Source: Sodiomyces alkalinus F11
Taxonomy: Eukaryota > Ascomycota > Sordariomycetes > Glomerellales > Plectosphaerellaceae
DNA length: 64,000 nt
Reading direction: 5' to 3'
NCBI RefSeq assembly: GCF_003711515.1
Contig: NW_021167079.1
Coordinates: forward strand, 5,259,234 to 5,323,233
Positions 31,786 to 43,727 of this stretch are shown in pieces. Numbering within the stretch: the first letter of the stretch is position 1; every line of letters begins with the position of its first letter. The position numbers were made by a program, and so were the translations under genes. Under the pieces are notes generated by a model, which was not told the origin of the DNA, did not search any database, and saw only the letters and a program-made list of their open reading frames with translations.

Positions 31786-34651
31786 ATGTACAAGTCTACG
31801 GGAGGCCCCCCTCCGCGGGGTGGCATCCTCAGTGTTCTCAAAGCAACCGAGATGTTGGACTCGAGACCCAGTCTCCCAGCAGGTGCGAATGACAGACCTA
31901 GGTGCCCTCGGCCATTCTTGCGGCTCGAGCTGACGAGCACTAGAGATCCTCGTTGCTGTCCTCGACTTCCTCCCTGTTTCCGATCTTATGCGAGTTGCCC
32001 AATGCTCCTGGCGAATGCGAGAGATGGTGTACGATGACACGAGATGGGTTGCGCGATTGAAGAGCATGGGATGCTGGAATGAAATAGAGGCGAGGAGGCG
32101 GTTTGACGAGGCGAGGCGCCGCAAGCGCGAAGCTTTGGATAAATCCAAGGCTGCCAGCAAGCAGCCTGCATCAGATCCGCCGTCCCATACAGCCTCTAAA
32201 CCAGAGGATACGACCATCTTTGATGCCTCGGTGGAAGCGGACCGGCAGAAGCGCTTGTCTGCGACCATACCAGTCGATGGGTTTGAGACGATGACACTAG
32301 AAACAGCACATCCAAACGATCCGCCCAAAGATCCCCGAGACGTGTTGGAGGTCTTCAAGAATGTGCGGAGCATACGGGGTTACGCGAGGCAGGAATATGG
32401 AAAGATTTATGGAGCATTGGCCCCTTTCTACTACGACCTAGCCAGAGCGCAGAGCCATACGGATCCTATAGTCTTCCAGGCTTTCAGGGACCCCGAGCAA
32501 CAGGCCCAGATGCTCGCCAACCTCCACGTCTTTGCCCGGAGTGACTGGGCACAGGGGTGGATGTTAAGAGAGGAGAAGCTTTCGACCATGTCGGGCATTT
32601 TCGAAAGCGCCGTGCTCCGAGAATTCGAGCAAGGTTACGAATTCTGGGATGTTGACGGGAGGATGCGGCGGTACGCCCACGTTCTTCATGAATTGAACGG
32701 CGGCCATGCGGTCGTGGAACTTTTCATCCACAAGCACCCTCTCTTCGGTGACCACGAGGTGATAGCCGCCAACTCGGTGGACTGTCTGAATCGAGCTGTC
32801 TCTGGCGGTATCACGCTGGACCCGTCTCGGATCTTTTTCGAAATGCTGCTGCGGAAGGTGAATGAGCAGGCAGCCATCATCGAGCGAATATTCCCCCGCC
32901 CCGAGGCTCCATTCTGGGAGTTCGTCAACAAGGTACGGGAGGACATCATCATGGAGTACACCACGTCGCTCTTTGATGCGGCCCACGAGCGCTCTCTTGA
33001 GTCATACCTGAAAGCTGTGTCTGGACTATTCGAGCAGTCCCTGTTGTTTTTCGGATCCCTGGTTCCTCCGGAGAGTTCGGCGGTTGATATCGAGGCAAAA
33101 TCCAAAGAGATGACGATGAGGGTATTCGAGCCTCACATCGACCTCTACTTGCAGGAGGAGATCGACTTTTTCACCAGGCATGCTGACGCCGAGGTGGGGA
33201 CATGGGAGAAGAGGCTATCGGAGCAGGACGCTTCGGTCGAGTCGTTCTACATGTCGAACTTCAACCGGCAGGCTGACAAGACCGATTTTTTAAGCTCCTT
33301 CAAAAAGGTTGTCATGATGCCCGTGAGTGTGCTTCCGAGTTTCCCAATGGGGGGTTCTTCGTCGACTGCGGCGGCGACCAAGCCTGCCGCCTCGTCATCG
33401 CCAAACGGGTCCGGCGCGAACACGCTCGCCCAGCCTTCTCGGTCAGAAGGGCCGGGTCTCGGGGGAAGCATGGACGGGAGGCGAAGTCCACTACCGGACA
33501 AAGCTCCCACGGACGAGCTAGCCGCGAAAGCAGCTCTGATGGCGTCACGGCTCGAGGGTATCAAGTCGCTCTTCAGCATCGAGGTGGCCTTGAATCTTGT
33601 GCACGCCGCACAGGCCAGCCTTGGGAGGGTGGCCCAGTTTATCAAGCTTGGGGGTCAATGTGGCGAAGAGGCGCGAGAGCAATGCGAAGCCATCTTCGTT
33701 GTTCTCCTTCGCATTCTGGGGACGAAGCATGTGCAACCTGGGTTCGAAAAGGCCGTCGCACACCTCTCGCAGTACAACCCGCGGGAGGTCAGCCATCATG
33801 ACCAGTCGGGTGTTGCCCCTCTGGTCCAGTTCATCGAGCTCGTGAACGTGGGTGATCTTATTTCGCAGATGATTGAAGTGTTCTACGAGCAGCAGCTGGC
33901 GGGGCCCAAGATTGCCGACAAGAACGACTTTCTCGACCCGGCCGGCCTCGCCAAAAAGAAGTGGGAACAGATGCTGGACGAGAGCGTCGCCGCTGGGCTG
34001 AACAAGGGCATCGACGTGCTCATGGATGAGGTGGAGTACCTGCAGGGCTCGACGCAGCTACCGACCGACTATCACCCGGAGCTCGAATCGACGAACGGCA
34101 GCGCCAACGGCAACGGCAATGGCAATGGCAATGGCAACGGCATCGTCGGCACCGGGGGTGGTTTCTCGGCCGCGGGCATCGTGGCGGACCCAGGCCCGAC
34201 GGCGACGGCGACGCGCATTGTGGAACTCGTGTCGTCGCACACGCGGATGCTGGTGGGGACGACGGAAAAGACCATGCTAGATGTGTTCAACGGCGAGGTC
34301 GGGCTGCGGCTGTTCACGGCGGTGTGCAAGCACCTGAAGCGTCAGCGCGTCAGCACGGCCGGGGCCATCAAGCTCATCGCCGACATGAACCTCTACTTCG
34401 AGTACATCCGCACCCTGCGCAACCCGGACCTGCTGGCTTACTTCAAGGCGCTGCGGGAACTCAGCCAGATCTACCTAATCGAGCCCCGTCACGCAAAGGA
34501 GATGGCCACTGTTATCGCCGACGGCGACCGGTTCGGCGGCGTTTTTCGTGCCGAGGAGGTGTATGAGTATGCGCAGCGGCGTGCGGATTGGTATCAGGTG
34601 AAGAATCGCGTGGAGAGGGCTATGTACGGTCTGGAGTGCTCTCTGATGTAA
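31786..34651 (+). CDS. RCY1: Recyclin-1 (F-box protein with Sec10-like domain)
   Basis: Endosomal recycling/exocytosis factor and F-box subunit, homologue of yeast Rcy1 and fission yeast Pof6. Exons 31786-31882 and 31944-34651 (61-base intron) give 934 residues. The F-box spans the junction: LPA|EILVAVLDFLPVSDLMRV, then CSWRMREMVYDDTRWVARL. Residues from about 160 to the end match the Sec10/recyclin helical domain (RSIRGYARQEYGKIYGALAP, FARSDWAQGWMLREEKLSTM, NSVDCLNRAV, and near the end FEYIRTLRNPDLLAYFKALR). A Ser/Ala/Gly-rich linker sits near residue 480, and an Asn-Gly dipeptide run near 715. Splicing of exon 1 is needed to complete the F-box, which supports the model strongly. Confidence 0.93.
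34108..34141 (+). repeat. In-frame GGCAAY microsatellite in RCY1
   Basis: Repeats of GGCAA(C/T) encode an Asn-Gly run (about five NG pairs) in an otherwise unconserved linker. Confidence 0.75.
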
Positions 34652-35014
34652 GGCGACCAGGGCGAGACTGAGCTGCCGAAAGAGGATACGAGGGAAAAGG
34701 GAAGTCGAGAACTAAAAAAAAATCGAAAATCGAAAGTAATGGAATGCATATACTCGTGGGACGGCGTTTCTAAACCATGTACGCGCCTCACCTTTGTATA
34801 TAACTCCCCCACCCTGAAATACTCCTTGAGAACCAGAAACGCCCCGAAACTCCTTTGCGTAACTAGCCAAGTAGCCCAAACAAGGACCTAAGAGCAAACG
34901 TGAAGTGATGGCGCCTTATCCATGCATCCTTTCTGTTTTTCCCCCGTATTGACCGTGATATTATGTCCTCCCTCTGTATATGCGCGTGGAGCGTAAGCGA
35001 GACGGTGTCTGGGT
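34652..35014. other. Convergent 3' region of RCY1 and KIN28
   Basis: 363 bases between stop codons. An A8 run near 34715 follows the RCY1 stop. Nothing else recognised. Confidence 0.5.
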
Positions 35015-36311
35015 TTACTTCCCAAAATCCAGCCTGCGAGCAACTTTGGACCCTCTATCATCTTCCAGGATGCCATTGCGACGTTTGAGATCTGCGGCCA
35101 TCTGGGATTCTCCACCGTCCTTACGGGGCAGGTACTCCTTGCGGGTGGGCTTGGGCTGAGCGTGCCACCAGGGATGGCGCAGCATGTCGCGGGCGGTGAT
35201 GCGCTTGTTGGGGTCGAGGACGAGGGTCTTCATAAGGAGGTCGACGCCGTCGGGGCCGACGGTGCTGAAGAAGCCCATGAAGTAATCACGGCCTCGCGGG
35301 GGTTCGCCGTCGTCGGGGACGGTGTAGGCGGGGAGCTTGGAGACGCCGGGCCAGTTGTCCTCGCGCGGGGTGCCGACGGCGTGGCAGATGACGCTGACCT
35401 GCTGGACCTCGGTGTCGGAGGGCATGAACGGGTGACGGATGATGAGCTCGGCGAAGACGCAGCCAACGGACCAGACGTCGACGGCGCCGCTGTAGTGCCT
35501 TGCGCCGAAGAGCAGCTCGGGGGGCCGGTACCAGCGGGTGATGACCTGGCTGGTCATGACCTGGAGGGGGTCGGCGAAGGAGCGGGCGAGACCGAAATCG
35601 GCGAGCTTGACCTCGCCGTCGGCGGCGATGAGGAGATTGTTGGGCTTGATGTCGCGGTGGAGGACGAAGTTCTCGTGACAGAACCAGACGGCGCGGCAGA
35701 GCATGCCCATCCAGGCCTTTATGTCGGCGGCGCCGTAGCGGATGCGCTCGGTGTCCTTGATGAGCATCTCGAGGTCGCCGAGGGGCAGGTATTCGAGGAC
35801 GAGGTTGAGGTTCTGGTCCTTGGACGAAAAGACGGAGAGGAGGGAGATGATGTTGGGGTGGTGCAGCTCCTGGAGGTGCTTGAGTTCGCGAACCGCATCC
35901 GGTGCCATGCCTTCGCGGTATTCTTTCTGAACTTTGATCTTCTTGATGGCGACGAGTGAGGACGGGTCGGAGCGGAGACGGCCTAGAAAGACGATGGCAT
36001 AGGTACCCTCGCCGAGTTTCTTTCCTGTTTGTTGTTACGGGGGGTGGACCTGTCAGTGAGAAACTACAAAAAGGTCAACTGCAGAAAAGATTACCTTTAA
36101 TATATTTCCTCTTCTCGTCCTCGTTCATCTGCTCAGCGAGGTCGAGAGTGGGGACCAATGAGCTGGGTTTCGATATCGCTTTCGCTTCATCGGTTCGTTG
36201 GGGAGTTGCACTGGAAGAAGGTTGATTGGAGACATGCTTGTTTGGCGAAGAGATGGTCGAGGTAGGCTTTATGGCCTCCGTAGGCCGCAGAACGAGGGGA
36301 GATGCCGACAT
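35015..36311 (-). CDS. KIN28: CDK7/KIN28 cyclin-dependent kinase of TFIIH
   Basis: Phosphorylates Ser5 of the RNA polymerase II tail as the kinase of TFIIH; nuclear. Exons 36311-36095 and 36024-35015 give 408 residues. A Ser/Thr/Pro-rich N-terminal extension of about 70 residues comes first. The kinase domain follows: KKLGEGTYAIVFLGR (glycine loop), VAIKKIKVQ (catalytic Lys), the alpha-C helix APDAVRELKHL, HRDIKPNNLL, DFGLARSF, an activation loop with MTSQVITRWYRPPELLFGAR and VDVWSVGCVFAEL. The tail GSKVARRLDFGK also matches the Cdk7 group. The intron splits the Gly codon before KKLGEG and both phases fit. Divergent from the Sfk1-like gene. Confidence 0.95.
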
Positions 36312-37284
36312 GACGGCTGAAAAAAAAAATAGTGGTAGGGTGGGATGAAGGCGAGGGAGAGTTCCTTTGTCTACCTTAATCGAGGAGAGAATGAACCCAA
36401 AGGCTGCGGAGGTTGTGCTTTGAATCTCAGCCTTGCGTGTGGGAGTACTCTCTGATTGGTTGTGTGCGAGGTAGGCAAGGTACACATGATCCGTACCGAG
36501 CGTACCCATGCTCCACTGTGGATAAGAAATATTCCTATTGGGCAGCTGCCATTGACAAGCTTGTTACAGCTTAGCGTGGTACCAGTAGTGTACCGTTATC
36601 GAAGACAGGGCCGTCAGTGCCGGCAGCACCCAGGGCTTTAAGTACCGTTGTACCCACACCGATCGACAATTGCGGCAGGTGTTTACGCAAGTCAGGAAGG
36701 AGTCACTCAAACCCTACCAACCTTATTACCCACGTCATCGTCTGTGTTTGTCCCTGCGGACTCGATGGGGGTTCCCGAATGTCCGATGGATAGTCCGCCG
36801 CGCGGCACAAATTAATACCTGTGAACCACCACGCTTCTGCCGGTCCTTCCGGGCTTTCTACTTTCGTACGCATCGCGGAGGAAACCCCCTGTTTTGGTGG
36901 CTCAGAAGGCATCCCCATACACGAGTGCTCGCGAACATCCATCCAGTGCACCCTCTTTTTCCTAGCTCCAGCTTCGCCTTTTTTCTTTTTTTCTTCTTTT
37001 TTTTTCTTCTTCCCTTTCTGGTGACTTTTCATCGTATTCGGTGAACGGGGGAAACTACAGAATTCCATCTCGCCTCATCCCTCTTGCTCCGGAAGATTCG
37101 GAGGCTCAGTGCATTCTGTTGACGTCTCTAACATAACATTACTTCGTAATACCCGGCAAACATACAATTACCAGAATATAACTACCAGAACTTCAACAGA
37201 CCCATCTACATCACATCAGCCATTCCATTTTCTTGTGTCTACATGTTCCATCGCGATACCGGACCTAGGGAATCGCTTGCCGAC
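36312..37284. promoter_or_regulatory. Shared promoter region, KIN28 (-) and SFK1-like gene (+)
   Basis: 973 bases between divergent starts. A T/C-rich tract (36957-37017) lies about 270 bases before the SFK1 ATG, of the kind common in fungal promoters. Overlapping open frames on both strands (36670-37068) have biased composition and no domain. Confidence 0.5.
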
Positions 37285-38339
37285 ATGTGGCCGTTATCTT
37301 ACTGGGTAACTAAATACGCAATTCAGCCCTTCGTCGTCTTCTTTGAACGCTGCTGACCTTCCGACCTCCCTCAACTTTAGGTGTGGCCCATCATATCGGG
37401 GATTGTCTGGCTGATCACCCTTCTCACGCTTCTCCTCTACTGGATCGTCGAAGAAAACAGTAGATTCTACCCCTCCATGTCCTCCGGTCAGACCATAGCA
37501 TACATTAGCGACGTTGGCGCCTACCGTCTCAAACCGCTCTTCATCGCCGGGTGCGCCATTTCCGCCATATTTCTAAACCTCTCTATTTTCGCCGACCGCT
37601 GGCTACGAAGTAAGGGCCGCCTGGTCCCCAATGCTAGTATCGGGGGAAAGATCCTCACCATCCTGAGCATCATCTTCTCCATCGTCGGCGGCGTCGGTTG
37701 GATCCTCCTCGCAGTCTTCGACACCTACAACTACACCGACCTACATCGTCTCTTCCTAGCTCTCTTCATCGCCGGCTACCTTCTTTCCGCCATCTTCATA
37801 TGTTGGCAATACCAGCGGCTGGGATCTAGTACGTCTTGTTGTTTCCCCTGCCTCTTCCGTCCTTCCCACCTGACTTTTCCGCTCGAATGTGTATATCTAT
37901 TTCCCCTACTGACACCGTCTCGCCCCACTACCCAGAGAATCGCGGTCACCGGGCTCTTTACATCTCCTTCTGGGTGAAGCTTGCCTTTATCGTCGTCGAG
38001 CTCGGCCTTGCCATCGGCTTCGGCATGACTATGAGAAGCGGCGTACCAAACCACGCTGCCATCCTCGAATGGGTCATCGCCGTGATCTTCTCCTTCTACA
38101 TTTTCTCCTTCGCCGCGGACCTTTGGCCCGCTGTTCGCACTAAACGCCATGAGATGCGCTTCCGAAAATCCGACGTGGCCAACCCCGCCATCCCTGGGTC
38201 AGGTTCCGATTCCCGTCCGGACTCCGACTTCTCCATGAACGGCTTTGACATGACTGAGCAAGGCCTCGGCGTGCGTCCGGGGGCGCCGCACTCGACACTG
38301 CCACTTACGGAGAGAAACACTGCGCCTAACAATGTTTAA
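37285..38339 (+). CDS. SFK1: Frag1/DRAM/Sfk1-family membrane protein
   Basis: Plasma-membrane protein; yeast Sfk1 supports the PI4-kinase Stt4 and lipid asymmetry. Exons 37285-37305, 37381-37828, 37936-38339 give 290 residues. Exon 1 has 21 bases (MWPLSYW). About six membrane spans are visible: IISGIVWLITLLTLLLYWIV, PLFIAGCAISAIFLNLSIFA, ILTILSIIFSIVGGVGWILL, LFLALFIAGYLLSAIFICW, LAFIVVELGLAIGFGM and WVIAVIFSFYIFSFAADLW. The pattern and the internal DTYNYTDLHRLF loop fit the family. The cytosolic tail is Ser/Asp-rich. The first exon is accepted because it supplies the conserved start of span 1 and the intron sites (GTAACT, CTTTAG) are in phase. Which family member it equals is inference. Confidence 0.88.
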
Positions 38340-39138
38340 TTTATGTAGACAAGGAATGCAGGGAGCCTGCTCACCCTCCTTTCTCCCCCCCCTTTTTTTG
38401 GAATTTTTTTTGGCACCGTTTCTTTCCCTTGTTTCTTCGTACAGAGGCACCGATGCCATTCTGGACGGTCGTGGAAAAATGGTTATCGAACATGGATTGG
38501 ACGTGTGGTGTATGATTGCATTGCATCGGACGAGCAACGGACTAGCAAGCGGCATAACTCTTCTTCCATTTGTCCCCGTATGGGGTTTGTTTTAGGGAGG
38601 CTCTCACTTTGTGTACTCGGTGTTTCACACGGGGGGTTTTCTTTCTTTCCTTTCTTTCCCCCCTTCTTTCTCCCACTCAGTCTTCACAGGCCCGCCTACT
38701 TGGCCATCGGGGCGTTATACAACTACAGAGTATGGAAACGGCGCATCATAGCACATAGCACGCATCATCAATGATAAGACAGGAATACCCTTCCCGTCTT
38801 TCTTCCTGTTTGCTGATGAAGCCAATCTTGGTTCTTGGTTACACGGTCGGGCATGTGCCAATGCCCGTGTCCTAATACCGACAGTCGATGCCCACCCCGG
38901 CAAGATAGAAACCCGTGGAATTCGAAAACCTCAACCAATTTTTTATTTTTTTAACTCGCCACGAAAACTTGATGTTTGTTCATTGAGTTGAGTTGGTAAA
39001 GGGTAAAGGGGGGGAGAAAGAACGGACATTTTGACCCAACAACAAGCTGAATTAGATTCCCAGATCCAAGAAGAAATTGGCCTTAACGCCTGCCCGCCGT
39101 ATCCAACTCGTGATGTCCCATCTTGAGGATCCAATGCT
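38340..39138. other. Convergent 3' region of SFK1-like gene and EIS1
   Basis: 799 bases. A C8T7-GGAA-T8 homopolymer block at 38385-38411 lies 46 bases after the SFK1 stop, probably in its 3' UTR. The rest, including T/C-rich 38640-38680, has no supported gene. Confidence 0.55.
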
Positions 39139-41855
39139 TCAGTCCATCATTTCACGGAATCGTGAATCCCGATTCGGACTCGCACCCCGTTGCTCCACCG
39201 GATCCCGCAGCTTCGCGGGCGGCGTAATAGACCTCTCTTCCTCGTCCCCGCCATCGCCACTCGTCGCCCCAGAGCCAAGATCTCGCCCGAGACCATCCTC
39301 GTTGGCGTTGCTGCTCCTGCTCAGAATGCCCATCGACAGAGACTCGCGCCACCGTCCGCTTCCCACGGTCCGTGACCTACGCCGTCCCCCAGTCCCGGTG
39401 GTGTCGTCTCCCGCCATGGCAACCTCGCGCATGCTCGGCGCTGGGTTGTCAAGGCTCCTGGTGCTTGCGCCGTCGCCAACTAAACGGCTGCTCAACGCCG
39501 CGCCTCCGATGAAACCTGGTTGGTAACCTTCTTCGTTGGCCAACGACTTCCCCCGTGGCCGACCAAAGCGCGATTTGAGCCACGACCGCACCTTATGCGT
39601 CGGCGATGTGGATGCGGATTCCTTGGTTGGACTACTGGCCAGTTGCTGCTCACTTGCACGCTCTGCGGCCTCCGTGTTCACCACGGGTGGAGGCCGAATC
39701 GTCGGCATGGCGTCGTTCTCGTCGCTGTCCGTGTCGTCCAGTGCATCTCCCCCGGCATGTTGGCCATCCACCGCCCTAGCCTGCCTCTCAGCCGCCCGAG
39801 CTCTGCGCCTCTCTTCCTTGGCTTGTCTTTTCTCCTCGGCCTTGGCTGCCCTTTCTTCATCACGCTTCGCTTTCTCCTCCTCTTTCTTCGCTTTGTGCTC
39901 TTCCTTTTCCCGATACTTTCTCTCCCGTTCTTCTTGTTTGTCTTGCTCTGCATTCATCCATTAGTAACCTGCTTTACGAATCAAAGTTGTACCTCGCAAG
40001 GCAAAAAAGCGAAATCCGAGAAAAGAGCGAAGGAATTAAAAAAGGGACACTTACCGATGATCTTCTTATTAATTTCCTTGATCTCCCTCTCCCGCTCCTT
40101 GCGTTTTTGGTCGTCAATCTTCTTCGCCTCTGCCTCCATCCTCAACACCTCCTGTCTTTCGCGTTCTTCGGCGGCCTTTTCGTTGATCTCGTCGAGGACA
40201 GGCTGCACCCGCTTCGCGGCAATGGCATCCACATCCTCAACGCTCAGATACATGCCACCACCGAGGTTGACTTTGCCTTGGTGCTCCTCCCTCGAATCAT
40301 GCAGAGCCATGGCTGCCTCGTGAGCTCTCAGCTCCCACTCGCTCAGTCGCTTTGGGGGTGGCAACTTCCCCGTATCGGCAAAGACCTTCTCATCCATGCC
40401 TTGTAGACGGGCTCTGACGTTTCTCTGTGCTGCCGCCAACACTGCCTCCCGGTCTTTGGCCCGCTTCTGCTCGTCCACCTTGGATACGTTCGTCGAAAAG
40501 ATGGACATTTGCTGGCGGATCCTTTCGGACTGCTTACGATCATCGAACTCGTCATCATCGGCTGACGATTGTCTTCGCAGTCGGCCTTTCAATGTGAACC
40601 GTCTCTGGAGGGTATTGCGACGGGCCGGGGTGCCGCCGTAATAATCTTGATACTCGCGGGCTTGCCGATGCTCTTCTTCGAGCTTGGCGAGTCGCTCTTG
40701 CGCCAGCTTGTAGGCCGCTTCTTGTAGATTTACATAACCCGCGGGTTGATGGACGGTCGTCGTGCCCTCGGCGTCTGACGTGGCCTGCTGAGAAGCCTCC
40801 TTTGCCTGGTCGGTCATTTTCTGCTGATGAGAGTACATCTTTCTGGCCATGGCGACGGCTGACGCGTGAAGCATGTCTGCTCTCTTCTGATCTTCGGCTT
40901 CTGGGCCAATGGCAGGATGCGAGGTAAACATGGCCCGGGGCATAAGCGTATACGGAACCGAGCCGCCCCTGTCGATGGAAGAGTCGGGTTTCATGGAAGG
41001 CTTATGAGCGGTAGTGGCAGCGCTGAGCGCATTGGCTGCTGCCCGGGACTGTGCAGGGTAGGCCTCGGCCATGGTGACGGGTGTTGAAACAGACCGCGGC
41101 CGCCTAGAAGGGCCCATGACACTTTTCGCTGCTGACAAGGACCCGAGGGCATGGGTTTCGTTCGCGTCGAAGGCATGTTGAGCGGGCGTTCGCGCTGGTC
41201 GCCGGACTGACAGGCTTGATCTAAAAGCTTGCATCGCGGCAGAGCTTCCCAAGGTCGTCTGTGCCGATAGTTGGGAAGAGGTGGAGATGGATCTTTGGCG
41301 ATGCAGATGTTCCTGCTCTCGATGCTCGTCCTGTTGCTGTTGCTTCTTGGCAGATGTAGCAGAGAGAAGAGCGGCCGAAGCCCCTGCGGAGCTTACACCG
41401 GGCTCCCTCTGATGAGAATCGTGCGCGAGCAATGCGGCGGCAGAGGCCGACGCAGACTTATCGGGGCGCCATGGGTTAACGGACTTTTGGTTCGCCCAAC
41501 CAAGTGTTGCCGCGGCACTGGCAGCAGCGCCGTCTTTGCGCAAGCCACTAGATGGATAACTGGGGAGATCCTGGGGGTCGGCGTATCGTAGTCTGCCCGT
41601 ATGATTCGCTAAAATGGGAGGGAGGGAGGCGTCAGTCTACCAAAGGTAGCGCGAGGTGCAAGAACAGAACACGAGATGAGTAAGAAAAGTGAAGAAATAG
41701 GTTGACATCGATAAACCATTAGAGGAGGCTTATAAGAAAAGTGGGTGCAAATTCGTGTTCGCCGATGAGCCTTCACGCTCATTCTTATCCGCCCACAACC
41801 CCACGGGCACGTACGTACCTTGAGGCGCGAGCTGCTGGCACTGCGTCTCGGTCAT
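39139..41855 (-). CDS. EIS1: EIS1, eisosome protein 1
   Basis: Component or assembly factor of eisosomes, the plasma-membrane furrows of fungi. Exons 41855-41819, 41608-40055, 39947-39139 give 799 residues. Conserved features: LRYADPQDLPSYPSSG near the start; AAASAAATLGWANQKSVNPW and ASASAAALLAHDSH, the Ala-rich signature of the family; ADMLHASAVAMARKMYSHQQ in the middle; then a long charged coiled coil (EKAAEERERQEVLRMEAEA onward) that continues across the second intron (KKIIEQDKQEERERKYREK). The last intron has an exact TACTAA-type branch site. The C-terminal tail is Ser/Arg/Gly-rich and probably phosphorylated. The start at 41855 (MTETQCQQLAPQ) is the least certain point, since the frame stays open upstream. 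Confidence 0.9.
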
Positions 41856-43727
41856 ACTGAAATACTTTTGCGCCAAGGGGTGCCTCAAAGAGATAAAAAT
41901 TCGGGTACAGGGTACAGAAGGAATAGCTAGCCGTTGCGCTCTCTGAAACGGACTTCTGATTTTCGAATATTGGTTCTTATTCTCCGGTAGAACTGCATGC
42001 AAGCTTTCCGCTTGCGAAATATCCCCGGTCTAATAGCAGATGAGAGTTACTGCTCACTAAGAACCATGCGGGACAGGGCTTAAGGTCGACCAGGGCTCGA
42101 AGAAAACCGATGCACCTGAGTAGTAGGCTCAAGCTAGATACGGGCCGAGGGAGGTGGAAAAGAAGTGAAAGGAGAGTAGACGATGTAAAATAAGTGTGGC
42201 CTGACTAGACGTCAGTATACAATAGATATAAACGGGATGTCCGGATCTTGGCAAGGCTATAATCTCTGGGCTCTGGGTAAATTCTGAATAGATTATGGGT
42301 TAACGACGGAGCGAGGGTAATGATGCCTACTGGTAAGGGCCAGCTCGATGGGACGCCTCGCCTTGGAAGCTAGGTACTGATGCCGGAAGGATGAGAGAGT
42401 GAAGCACGAATACGTGGGACGACGGGAAGTCCTGGGCAAATGGTGTGGCTATGGCTCTGACCGTTGGTGGTGACGATGACTTGAAATCGGTTCGAGGAGT
42501 GACAGCTGGAGACCCGCTTAAGACGATTACGTCACTCCGCCATAGGCGTTGTTGAGTCGCTGGGCCCCAGTGAGACTTGGTGAGATCCTCCGAGCGTTAG
42601 CGCCATCGGCTAGCTCGGTTTAGGCTAGTGATGATGCTCCTGTTCAGCTTCCCTTGCTCACGGAGTGACACGAACAGTACCTTACCTACCGGTAACCATA
42701 AGGTAGGCACATTAATCCGCCCTCCGTACCGAGTACCTTATACAGCATGCATGTGCGTAACTTCGAGCACATTGGTCTTATTAGGGGAACCAAACCCAAA
42801 GCCTGCCTTCTCCGTGTCGTACCCAATTATTATCATATTCGTAACTCTCTCATCAAGGCCAATAAGATACACTGGTACAGTTTCTTTATTTGATTACGCT
42901 CATGGATAAGATTAATTCGAGAACTTCCTTAAATATTGTCAATACCAAGCAAGACACCGCCACCAAGCGGAGAGGGCTGGGTATCCTGGAACCCACCACG
43001 TCGCATGCATTCCCAAAATACCACCGCGCTACGAACGAAGTAGGACGATATAGGTCTCTAATCCATGTAACTAAGGTACCAAACAGTATCAATATAGGTA
43101 CTTAGGTAAAATTATCCGTACCTTCAGTAGCAACGAGAGTACGTTGTAATCATCTACCATGAATACACTACACGTGAAGGAGAGGTAATTACTGCAGATA
43201 CAGTAACACGTTATGACATCTGAAGGATCCACTGCAGCTTCGGGACCCTGTAGATCTCTGAACTCTCCATGAGGCATTGTCGAACTGGCACCAATTATAT
43301 CCTGAATCATCTCTTCATAATAACATCCCTGAATTGCCATGAATTGCACACTCCTCTGATACAGAATTCAACTTATGCTTTCAGTCAAGTAGATGACTGA
43401 GTGAATACTGAGGTACCTATGGGTAGACTCTGCAAAAAGAAACCTTCAGAATTTGACTGCTTCTAAGGTAAGTAAACCATCGCCATGCCAACTCGGTACC
43501 CCTGCCACGCGTCGCACTAGACTTAACCATTTCCTAAACCAGTCTTTCGGGCCTGTATGAAAACGGTGAACTGGCAGGTAAGTACGTTATATCCGTAATT
43601 TATGGTGCCCCTGAAGCAGCCATGCCTCCAGGTTCGTTTTTGTTCACCACGTCACCAGCTTGCATTTCCCATCCCTTTCCACGAACTGCCACTCTATCCA
43701 TCAGTCCGCCCGCATGCGAGCTCCGAT
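41856..43727. promoter_or_regulatory. Long divergent intergenic region, EIS1 (-) and phosphatase (+)
   Basis: 1.9 kb. AGGTAC-type motifs cluster at 42678-42745, 43070-43110 and 43408-43416. An AT-rich part (42760-43000) has no coding character. The open frame 43349-43089 (-) is not domain-like. Confidence 0.5.

Noticed and set aside
35162..35959. 265-codon plus-strand frame opposite KIN28
   Set aside because: Exact antisense of a well-conserved kinase; Val/Gly/Glu/Asp composition reflects the reverse complement of its GC-rich codons.
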